This document shows positions 34,551 through 42,577 of a DNA stretch of 44,546 bases, in pieces. The notes under the pieces were generated by a model. That model saw only the letters and a list, made by a program, of their open reading frames with translations. It did no database searches and was not told the DNA's origin. The position numbers were made by a program, and so were the translations under genes. Origin of the DNA: Bacteroidales bacterium. GTDB taxonomy: Bacteria > Bacteroidota > Bacteroidia > Bacteroidales > UBA932. The stretch covers positions 1 to 44,546 of the forward strand of contig JAQYTJ010000037.1 in the NCBI GenBank assembly GCA_028724885.1, read 5' to 3'. Numbering within the stretch: position 1 is the stretch's first letter; each line of letters opens with the position of its first letter.

Positions 34551-35924
34551 ATGATCATGCGAAAATTCATCTTACCGCTAAGCCTGATGGCTGCATGCCT
34601 GTTTGCCGCCTGCGACTCCCCTTCACCCAAACAGGCCGGAAGAACACCCGCAGCACAGACAAACCTGATTGCGAAGCGCTATTTTTCTGGATTTGCCGAT
34701 GCGCACGACGCGTACAATGCGATTTCGACTGCCAGCGACGGAAAAATCTATTATGTTTTGTCCTCCGCACGGTATGATGTCGGTGGGCAATTGTACCGTT
34801 ATGACCCAGTAACCGACAAGACCGAATTTCTGGCGGATCTTTCCGAGGCGCTGGGAGAGAAACAGCAGGGATTCATCCCCCAAGGGAAGAGCCATGTCGA
34901 ATTCACCGAATGCGACGGCAAGCTGTACTTTGCGACGCACGCCGGCTACTATCAGATGATCGACGGAGCCGAGCAGATGCCGGTCACGGCGCCAGAAGGC
35001 TACAAGCTTTATCCCGGTGGGCACTTTCTGTACTATGACATGAAGACTGGCGACCTGCACGACCTTGCGCTTGCACCAGACGGGGAAGGCATCATCACCA
35101 TGGCGATGGACACGGAACACAAACACATCTACGGTATTACCTGGCCACGTGGACTATTCCTCGACTATGATTTGAATGCGGACAAGCTCAGGAATCTGGG
35201 TCCAGCCACCAGGGCTGGAGAGACCCAGCTCGGCACGCCAGAATTTCGCGTAATCTGCCGCTCGATGTTCGTGGATCCACGGGATGGCAACGTCTACTAT
35301 TCGACTGCGGACGGGGACATATTCAGCTATAATCCGAAGAATGAGGCTCCGCAGAAAGTGGAAGGCGTGAACCTGAGGCTGGACTATTTCGGGAAATACG
35401 ATCCCTCCGATGCCGGCAGCATGGGCTATAACTGGCGTAAAATCTACTGGTACGCCCCTGAAAACAAGGCCTACGGTGTTCATGGCAACTCAGGCTATCT
35501 TTTCTCTTTTGATCCTGCGAAAAAGAAAGTAGAAATCGTAGACAGAATCACCTCCGAAGCTTCCCGCAAGAGCGGCATGTTCGACCAGTTCAGCTACGGC
35601 TACCTGGGATTCAGGATTGCCGAAGACGGAACCATCTATTACCTAACCGGCTCGCCCATCTACAAAGACGGCAAGCGTGTCACCGGCGTAGACAAGATCA
35701 ACATGGGGGCAGCGAAAGGCCTGGAAAACCTTGAACTTGTCACCTACAGCATCCCCAAGCGAGAATACGCCGACATCGGTCCGATTTTCTACGATGACGG
35801 CACCTTCCCCACATATGTCAATTCCATCGCCATCGGCAAGAACCATGACATCTATACCCTGGCGCGCTTCATGCACGACGGAAAAGAAATCGAAGACCTA
35901 ATTAAAATCAAGTTACCAGAATAA
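34551..35924 (+). CDS. Beta-propeller lipoprotein of unknown function
   Basis: 457 residues from the ATG at 34551 (an ATG two codons later is equally possible; the longer frame from 34440 overlaps the upstream gene). Lipobox FAAC is followed by a Ser/Pro/Lys-rich linker. The body consists of repeated propeller-type blades such as GQLYRYDPVTDKTEFL, GKLYFATHAGYY, GGHFLYYDMKTGDLHDL, GNVYYSTADGDIFSYNP and GNSGYLFSFDPAKKKVEIV, indicating six or seven blades. No family-specific catalytic residues are recognised. It lies between the two DegT-containing modules. It could be a binding protein, or a lyase or hydrolase of a propeller family. Confidence 0.75.
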   Translation: MIMRKFILPLSLMAACLFAACDSPSPKQAGRTPAAQTNLIAKRYFSGFADAHDAYNAISTASDGKIYYVLSSARYDVGGQLYRYDPVTDKTEFLADLSEALGEKQQGFIPQGKSHVEFTECDGKLYFATHAGYYQMIDGAEQMPVTAPEGYKLYPGGHFLYYDMKTGDLHDLALAPDGEGIITMAMDTEHKHIYGITWPRGLFLDYDLNADKLRNLGPATRAGETQLGTPEFRVICRSMFVDPRDGNVYYSTADGDIFSYNPKNEAPQKVEGVNLRLDYFGKYDPSDAGSMGYNWRKIYWYAPENKAYGVHGNSGYLFSFDPAKKKVEIVDRITSEASRKSGMFDQFSYGYLGFRIAEDGTIYYLTGSPIYKDGKRVTGVDKINMGAAKGLENLELVTYSIPKREYADIGPIFYDDGTFPTYVNSIAIGKNHDIYTLARFMHDGKEIEDLIKIKLPE

Positions 35925-35934
35925 ACATAATGCC

Positions 35935-37305
35935 ATGAAAGAGGAAAAACACATTTCACGCAGGAAATTCATTTCCACCGTTTCCACCGCAACGGCTGCA
36001 GTCGTCGGTGCACAGTTCCTCGGCCCTTTGAGCCTAGCGGAAACCGGCCCCACCCCAAAAGGCGGCAAACTGGCGCTGCTCGGCGGCAAGCCCGTCGCTC
36101 CGAACAAGGTGTGGCCGAAATGGCCCTATGTCGACGAGAAAATTGTCGCTAGGATTACGGACACGGTACGCAGCGGAAAATGGTGCCGTATCGACAATTC
36201 GAACGGGAATGTCACGCAGTTCGAACATGCCTTCGCAGATTTGATCGGAGCCAAAGGTTGCGTCTGCACTGGTTCCGGCACCCAGTCTCTCCATACGGTC
36301 GTTGAAGCCATGGGATTCGGTCCTGGCGATGAAATCATCACATCTCCGTACACGGACATGGGTACCATCCAGGGCATCCTAGCTGCACGCGTCCTTCCTG
36401 TTCTGGCTGACATCGAGAAGGACTCTTTCCAGATCGATCCAGAGGACGTGGAGCGCAAGATAACTTCGCACACGGTAGCCATCATGCCAATCCACATCAT
36501 GGGACAACCCTGCAACATGGGCCGCATCATGGAAATCGCCGAGAAACACCATCTGCGCGTCATTGAGGATGCTTGTCAGGCACACCTAGCAGAATATAAA
36601 GGGAAAAAGGTCGGCACGATTGGCGATGCAGGCTGCTTCAGCTTCCAATCCTCCAAAGTGATCAGCTGCGGAGAGGGCGGCGGAATCACCAGCAATGACC
36701 TTAAGCTGCTTGACGACTGCTACACCGTCCAGAACCACGGCACGAACCGCCAGGGACGTTCCGTCACCATAGGTCCAAAATACCGTATGAATGAACTCGA
36801 AGCGGCCATACTCCTGGGACAGATGGAACACGCCAAGGAACAGAACGAGATCCGCAATCGGAATGCGAGGTACTTGTACGAGAAATTCAAGGGCTTCCAA
36901 GGACTCGTTCCCCAAAAGCTGTACGAAGGCACGACCAATGGTTCCTTCTATCTTTACACCTGGTCCTTCCGGGATGAATATTGGGACGGCATAACGCGCG
37001 ACATGTTCCTCAAGGCTGTCGCCGCAGAAGGCATCGGCTTGAGCCCGTACATCAAGAATGGCTTGCACAGGGAACCTTGGACCGACAACATCATAAGCAG
37101 GAAGAGCTACCAGGCTATGTATTCTCCCGGACGACTGCAGCAGTTCAAAGAAGAACTCACGCTGCCGAACTGCGACTGGGTCTGCGCACACATGGTCATG
37201 CTCTGGGCTTCAGGGCCGTTGCTTGCCGAAACCAAAGACATGGACGATGTCGTCAATGCCGTCATGAAGGTGTACGAGAACCGCAAGGAACTGGCTCAAA
37301 AATAA
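35935..37305 (+). CDS. Tat-exported DegT/DnrJ/EryC1-family PLP enzyme (2)
   Basis: 456 residues with a textbook twin-arginine signal (SRRKFIST, Arg9-Arg10; end near LSLAE). The DegT core is intact: TGSGTQSLHTVVEAMG, TSPYTDMGTIQGIL, VIEDACQAHLAEYKG (PLP-ring Asp) and CFSFQSSKVISCGEGGG, with Lys241 as the expected PLP lysine. Extended segments such as FQIDPE, IEDACQAHLAEY and GTIG are shared with the enzyme at 30061, so the two are paralogues that have diverged in the C-terminal third. It lies 10 nt after the propeller gene and 10 nt before a second ceramidase-like gene. The amino donor or acceptor available in the periplasm is not obvious. Confidence 0.9.
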   Translation: MKEEKHISRRKFISTVSTATAAVVGAQFLGPLSLAETGPTPKGGKLALLGGKPVAPNKVWPKWPYVDEKIVARITDTVRSGKWCRIDNSNGNVTQFEHAFADLIGAKGCVCTGSGTQSLHTVVEAMGFGPGDEIITSPYTDMGTIQGILAARVLPVLADIEKDSFQIDPEDVERKITSHTVAIMPIHIMGQPCNMGRIMEIAEKHHLRVIEDACQAHLAEYKGKKVGTIGDAGCFSFQSSKVISCGEGGGITSNDLKLLDDCYTVQNHGTNRQGRSVTIGPKYRMNELEAAILLGQMEHAKEQNEIRNRNARYLYEKFKGFQGLVPQKLYEGTTNGSFYLYTWSFRDEYWDGITRDMFLKAVAAEGIGLSPYIKNGLHREPWTDNIISRKSYQAMYSPGRLQQFKEELTLPNCDWVCAHMVMLWASGPLLAETKDMDDVVNAVMKVYENRKELAQK

Positions 37306-37315
37306 GCGGTTCATC

Positions 37316-38668
37316 ATGCACCGAAAATCATTCCTGCAGACGCTTCTTCTGGTCTTCGTCCTCTCCGTATTTGCACAAGGGGCGAAGGCAGAAGAACTGC
37401 GCCTGGCCGCTTTCGATGTCGATGCCACCCCACCGGTCGGCAGCGAGCTTGCCTATCAGACCATGACTTCCGACAGCCCACTGTCACTCCGTGCCCGGGG
37501 CATCGTGCTGCTCGGTGCAGGAAAGCCGATCGTTTTGTGCGCTATTGACTGGATCGGCATCGGGAACGAAGGTCAGGATGCTTTCAAAGCGGCGATGGCT
37601 GAAGCCGCAGGGACTTCTCCAGATCGGGTCGAAGTCCACACCGTCCATCAGCACGACGCTCCAATCTGCGATTTTACGGCGGAGCGTATTCTCCGTGAAA
37701 AAGGAATAAATCTCTACGGATTCGATGGGACGTTCGCCAGGAAAGTCATCCAAGACCTCCAGCAGAGCATCTGTCTGGCTCTTCCGAACGCACGAAAAGT
37801 CACTGACATCGGTCTGGGCAAGGCGGATGTCCGGAAAGTCGCTTCGAACCGACTGATCCAGATGAAAGACGGGACATGGGCGACCCGGTACTCGTCCGAA
37901 CCGAAACGCAAAGAATTCCGCAAGGCTCCGGAAGGCTTGGTGGACAGAGAGGTCTCCCTCCTGAGTTTCTGGGACGGTGACCAACCGCTGGCCGTCCTCA
38001 GTTTCTACGCCACCCATCCGCAGAGCTATTATCTTACCGGGGTGGCCAATCCGGATTTCCCCGGAGTCGCTCGCTTCTTCAGAGATTTGGAGGTTCCGGA
38101 TGTCCTGCATGTCCATTTCAACGGGGCGGGCGGCAATATCGCCGCAGGGAAATACAATAACGGGAGCCATAGGAACCGGCTGATTCTTGCGCAAAGACTC
38201 GCAAAAGGAATGGCAAAAGCGTGGAAAGACTCGCAGAAATATTCTGTCACCTCCGAGGACATCCGGTGGAAGACGATACCGATGCTGCTCCCTTACCAGG
38301 AAGACGTCATGAAAATGGGAGACAAGCTGGATCTGATGTCCCGAAACGTACTGGCCAACAGCGTAGGAAGGCTTGGGTGGGTGCAAAGAAGAAAGGATGG
38401 AAGAACGGTTCAAGCTGCATGTCTGTCTGTCGGAGAACGGGCATCGATCTTGTTCATGCCTGGAGAGCTATTCGTGGAATACCAGCTTGCCGCAAAACGT
38501 ATGGCACCTGACAAGTTCGTGGCCTTGGCCGCCTACGGTGATTATGGCCCTTTTTACATCGGGACAAAAAAAGCCTACCGGATCGGTGGGTATGAAACGG
38601 AATCCAGTCCGGTCACGCCGGAAGTGGAAGATTATATTCATCATATTCTGGAGGAGCTCCTGAAATAA
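37316..38668 (+). CDS. Neutral-ceramidase-like secreted metalloenzyme (2)
   Basis: 450 residues with a Sec signal peptide (MHRKSFLQTLLLVFVLS, end near AKAEE). It is distantly related to the protein at 33173 and keeps the zinc-site layout of the ceramidase N-terminal domain: HTVHQHDAP, FYATHPQSYY, FMPGELFVEY (Glu) and a late Tyr in GDYGPFYIG. The position of the ceramidase Ser is occupied by a GAGGNIAAG stretch, and the C-terminal domain is absent. It is the last gene of the operon, with no clear terminator. Paired with a DegT enzyme here as in the first half of the operon, it may remove an N-acyl group before or after the PLP step; this is an inference. Confidence 0.78.
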   Translation: MHRKSFLQTLLLVFVLSVFAQGAKAEELRLAAFDVDATPPVGSELAYQTMTSDSPLSLRARGIVLLGAGKPIVLCAIDWIGIGNEGQDAFKAAMAEAAGTSPDRVEVHTVHQHDAPICDFTAERILREKGINLYGFDGTFARKVIQDLQQSICLALPNARKVTDIGLGKADVRKVASNRLIQMKDGTWATRYSSEPKRKEFRKAPEGLVDREVSLLSFWDGDQPLAVLSFYATHPQSYYLTGVANPDFPGVARFFRDLEVPDVLHVHFNGAGGNIAAGKYNNGSHRNRLILAQRLAKGMAKAWKDSQKYSVTSEDIRWKTIPMLLPYQEDVMKMGDKLDLMSRNVLANSVGRLGWVQRRKDGRTVQAACLSVGERASILFMPGELFVEYQLAAKRMAPDKFVALAAYGDYGPFYIGTKKAYRIGGYETESSPVTPEVEDYIHHILEELLK

Positions 38669-39330
38669 TTCCGAATTTTGAAAGCTCTGGGAACCTATCG
38701 CTTGAACTTGCAGGTCTTTCTTCCCACGCTTTTTCTCCTTGTCATAAACGCATTTTGCCTAATATGGGTAATGGAAATTTATAATTTTCCTGATTTCCAT
38801 ACCGGGTCTTTTCTGGTCAAGGCTCCACTGGAGACATGATGTACTGTCCTAGTTATTATATATACTGCACCACGAGATAAAATGGTGACACAAAAAAGAC
38901 CACGCTTGTAATAGCATATTTGAGTTTTTTATAGAAATATGACGTGGATTAGCGAAGGTTCCAGGTTAATTGCTTCCATTCTGGCCGAAACCCAAGAACG
39001 GCGTAACGGCGAAGAGTTGCCTTGTTAAGAGGGAGCACCGTCGTCGGAATAAATGGATCTTCGGCGGCAACAGATCGAGTGCTGTGGGGGGAGATTGTCT
39101 TAAAAAAGAAGTCGCTCTCTTTGATAGTTGAAAAATTGGATCAGACCTCGTAGAGAGGCTTTTCAACTTTCGCATAGATTTTTAAGGCAGTCTGGGGAGT
39201 GGGGTCGGCGGTACTATATCTCCGGTGGGGCGTGGAGATAAACTCTCCAGAATGCCTTAGACTAGAGACATAGTTGGGGTCATCGGGGATGTAGCACAGC
39301 AAAGACGCATTCTACTGATTCCAAAATTCA
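38669..39330. other. Intergenic region without a supported gene
   Basis: About 660 nt between the end of the DegT operon and the Fic remnant. A near-perfect palindrome GGAAATTTATAATTTTCC lies at 38773-38790 and could be a weak terminator. The G+C-rich segment 38960-39290 has a short minus-strand frame (38966-39175) whose product is Arg/Ser/Pro-rich and unlike a real protein. It may be decayed DNA; no mobile-element family is recognisable. Confidence 0.4.
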
Positions 39331-40199
39331 TCAATACTTGATTTTAAAATAATCAAGCAGCGTCTTGTAGGAATCCTGTGCCGCTAGACAGGTGTCGATG
39401 AGGTATCCATTGACATGCCTCCATTCCTTGAGTCCACGGTAGTAGAAGAGTTTGAGTTCATCAGTGATGATAAACGGAACGATTCCATTAGCTAGGCATT
39501 CTTTGAACATTACCAGCCTCCCCACGCAGCCGTTTCCGTCTTGGAACGGGTGGATGACCTCGAATTTCTGATGCAAGTCAATAATGTCTTCCAGTACTTT
39601 CTCCCCTTTAGCCTCATAGTCGGAGAGCAATGTCTTCATCCGGACATGAACCTCCTCTGGAGGACAGGTGACCTCACTTCCCACCTCGTTAGGGATCTTC
39701 TTGTAGTCCCCAACATTGAACCAAGGCTTCCTATTGTCGGACGTCCTAGATTTGATCATGCCGTGAATCTCCTTGATCAATGATTCGGTGAGTTTTTCTT
39801 CCGCTCTGTCGATAATTAAAATGGTTTACTGTTTCCACTATGTCATCCACATTGAGGTTCGCATCCGTAATGCCGATGGTGTTTGTCTCAAAGATGTAGC
39901 GTGTCTGCTCATGAGTGAGGCGACTTCCCTCGATGTGATTAGAGTTGTAGGTGAGATCAATCTGGGTGCGGTGATATATTCCTCCACTGACTTTTCCTTC
40001 CTTTTCTTCCCGCAGCCGTTTCAGAAGTGGACTTGCTATCGACTTGCCCTTTTTGGGCAGCGGTGCATTGGCGGGAATGTGCCATGTTTTTCCGATAAGG
40101 ACGGCCCCCTATCATCTTCCCGGAAGCGCACCAATTGCGGACGGTGCGCTCGGAAGTGTTATGCTGCTCGGCATATTGACTGACGGATATGAATTCCAT
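39331..40199 (-). pseudogene. Fic-domain protein, disrupted by two frameshifts
   Basis: Three consecutive minus-strand frames rebuild one Fic protein. Frame 1 (from 40199) gives a winged-helix start MEFISVSQYAEQHNTSERTV. Frame 2 gives KTWHIPANAPLPKKGKS, then IDLTYNSNHIEGSRLTHEQT, which carries the SxxxEG inhibitory motif, and DANLNVDDIVETVNHF. Frame 3 (to 39331) gives IIDRAEEKLTES and the Fic motif HPFQDGNGCVGR. The first shift coincides with a five-base C run (40105-40109; four would restore frame). The second, near 39811-39820, appears to have lost a dozen or so bases. The first Arg of the HxFxDGNGRxxR motif is Cys. Intact relatives transfer AMP or related groups to proteins. Frame 3 alone could yield about 150 residues from a TTG at 39780. 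Confidence 0.85.
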
Positions 40200-40397
40200 G
40201 CTATCGGCAAATTTTGAATTAATCCGGAAATAAATATGGCAATTCTTGCCGACATCGGCATGTTTAGAAGTTCCGCAGATTCTATCCTATGCTTTGGGCT
40301 TGGGTACGCAGGATGCTGCTTGCCGAGCCGCTGGACCAAGGTCGGCAGTACCACATCCAGGAAAGGGAATGAACCAGGAAAAATGTCGGCTGTAGGC

Positions 40398-42440
40398 CTA
40401 TTCCAAACCGCGGGCGCGGAGGAGGGCGCCGGGGTCTGGCTGGGCGCCACGGAAGCTCTCGTAGAGAACCATAGGCTCTTCGCTGCCACCCTTCTCAAGG
40501 AAGGTGCGACGGAACTTCATGTCGATTTCCGGATTGTACAAGCCTTGCTGCTGGAAATACTCAAACGCATCTTTATCCAGGACTTCTGCCCAGAGATAGC
40601 CATAGTAGCCTGCAGAATATCCGCTATTGAATATATGGTTGAAATATGTAGTCCGGTAGCGAGGGATGATTTCCCCGATCAGCCCCATGTCTTTGCAAAC
40701 CTTAGCCTCGAAATCCGCCACGTTCTTACCCTGATCGCCTTCACGAAGCTTTGAAAGCTCATCCTTGCCGAGCTCATGCCACTTCATGTCAAGAATGGAA
40801 GCTGCACAGAGTTCCGAAGTCATGAAACCCTGATTGAACTTGTGCGAATTATTGATCTTAGCTACCAGCGAATCAGGAATTACCTCGCCGGTTTTGTAAT
40901 TCTTGGCGTACAGAGCCAGTATCTCCGGCTGGAAAGCCCAGTTCTCATTGAACTGCGAGAACGTCTCCACGAAATCGCGAGCCACGTTAGTCCCGCTTAC
41001 CGATGTATAGTGACACTTCGTAAGGAGCCCGTGAAGAGCATGGCCGAACTCATGGAAAGCTGTCTCGACCTCGTCGATCGTGAACATTGCTGGTGTGGAA
41101 TCGGTAGGAGCCGTAAGATTGCCGACATTGATTATGATCGGTCGCACATCGTTGCCCTGAGCGTCGACATATTGCTCACGGAAGTTCGTCATCCAAGCCC
41201 CACCCCTCTTAGTGGAACGAGGAAAGTAGTCGGTCATGAATATTCCTAAAAGGCTGCCGTCGGAATCTGTTACCTTGAAAGCTTCCGCAGCGGGATTGTA
41301 CACTGGCACCTCCGGAGCAGGCTCCACGTTGATGCCGTACACCTTGTGAGCGGCAGCGAATATTCCGTTTCGCACGTTCTCCATTGTGAAATATGGTTTG
41401 GTCTGCTCTTCGTCCAAGGCATATTTCCTCTGGCGCACTTTCTCGGCATAGTAGAACCAGTCCCAAGGCTGAATCTTCGCTCCCGCTTCGACTTTGCCTG
41501 CCTTGATGTCCTCGTCCATGATCTGCTGCATGTCGTAGACTTCCTGCTTGGCCTTAGCCACGGATGGGCCGATAATCTTGTCCAAGAAGGCATCCACGGT
41601 GGCAGGATCGTGAGCCATCTTGTTGTCTAGCTCGTATGCAGCGAATGTGTCAAAACCAAGCATATTGGCCTTCTCCGCTCGCAGATTCAATATTTCAAGA
41701 CAGAGAGCCTTGTTGTCATATTCATTGCCATTATTCCCCCTTGAAGAGTATGCCTTGAACATTTCCTCGCGGCGGCCCCTGTCAGCGCAGCTAGTCATCT
41801 CGGAAGTGTATGAGGAAACTGGTATTCCGAATTTGTCTTTGAACGCATTGTTTTCCGCAAGAAGGTTAGTGCCGAACTTCTGAGAAGCTGCCGCAAGTTT
41901 CTGGTTGATTTCCTTCAGGCGTGCCTGCGAAGCATCATCCAAATCAACACCGTTACGGGTAAACGACTGGTACAGTTTCTTGAGCACCATCTGCTGCTCC
42001 CTGGTGAGCTTGCTCTTGTCCCCATCGTAGACTGCCTTCACCCTATTGAAAAAGTCTTTGTTCATGGATATGTTGTCTTCGTGCTCAGTGATTAGAGCCG
42101 TAGCCTCTTCCACGACCTTGGTCATTTCATCGCTACCTTCTGTCTCATCCAAATTGAAAAGCACGGCAGAAACCTTGTCCAGCGTCTGCCCCGAGAGTTC
42201 GTAAGCAGCTACTGTGTTCTCGAAGGTAGGCGCCTCCGAATTCTTGATTATTGCATCCAGCTCTTTATTTTGTTCTTCTATTCCTGCCTTAATTGCAGGA
42301 ATGTAATCGCTCAGTTGAATCTCGTTGAACGGAGGAACGCCATAAGGGGTGTTCCACTGCTCCAGAAATGGATTTTTTGAAGTTTGAGTGCAGGCTGCCA
42401 TCATCATGATTGCTCCTATTGCTAAAATACTTTTTTTCAT
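40398..42440 (-). CDS. dcp: M3-family peptidyl-dipeptidase (Dcp-like), lipoprotein
   Basis: A 680-residue zinc metallopeptidase, the usual length for Dcp. The signal peptide ends in MAAC, giving a lipid-anchored protein probably facing the periplasm. The mostly helical N-terminal half leads to the catalytic region with AFHEFGHALHGLL (HExxH, His463 and His467, Glu464) and the downstream FVETFSQFNENW segment that supplies the third zinc ligand region. The C-terminal IFNSGYSAGYYGYLWAEVLDKDAF block is characteristic of the M3 family and provides substrate-binding Tyr residues. It removes dipeptides from the C-terminus of short peptides. It appears to be a stand-alone housekeeping gene, transcribed in the same direction as the sulfatase and the Fic remnant. 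Confidence 0.93.
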   Translation of the reverse strand: MKKSILAIGAIMMMAACTQTSKNPFLEQWNTPYGVPPFNEIQLSDYIPAIKAGIEEQNKELDAIIKNSEAPTFENTVAAYELSGQTLDKVSAVLFNLDETEGSDEMTKVVEEATALITEHEDNISMNKDFFNRVKAVYDGDKSKLTREQQMVLKKLYQSFTRNGVDLDDASQARLKEINQKLAAASQKFGTNLLAENNAFKDKFGIPVSSYTSEMTSCADRGRREEMFKAYSSRGNNGNEYDNKALCLEILNLRAEKANMLGFDTFAAYELDNKMAHDPATVDAFLDKIIGPSVAKAKQEVYDMQQIMDEDIKAGKVEAGAKIQPWDWFYYAEKVRQRKYALDEEQTKPYFTMENVRNGIFAAAHKVYGINVEPAPEVPVYNPAAEAFKVTDSDGSLLGIFMTDYFPRSTKRGGAWMTNFREQYVDAQGNDVRPIIINVGNLTAPTDSTPAMFTIDEVETAFHEFGHALHGLLTKCHYTSVSGTNVARDFVETFSQFNENWAFQPEILALYAKNYKTGEVIPDSLVAKINNSHKFNQGFMTSELCAASILDMKWHELGKDELSKLREGDQGKNVADFEAKVCKDMGLIGEIIPRYRTTYFNHIFNSGYSAGYYGYLWAEVLDKDAFEYFQQQGLYNPEIDMKFRRTFLEKGGSEEPMVLYESFRGAQPDPGALLRARGLE

Positions 42441-42577
42441 AAAGCAAAAAACATTGTTTTCGCTAATATATTAATTAAAATCGTTATAATAAAGCAGAAT
42501 ATTAATATTTTGAATCTGATAATCTAACTCACCTCATGCATAGCGCAATGAATATTCTTCTGTCCATAATGAATATA

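Noticed and set aside
38966..39175. Minus-strand frame of 69 codons in the 38.7-39.3 kb spacer
   Set aside because: Low-quality, Arg/Ser-rich product with no family resemblance; treated as non-coding.
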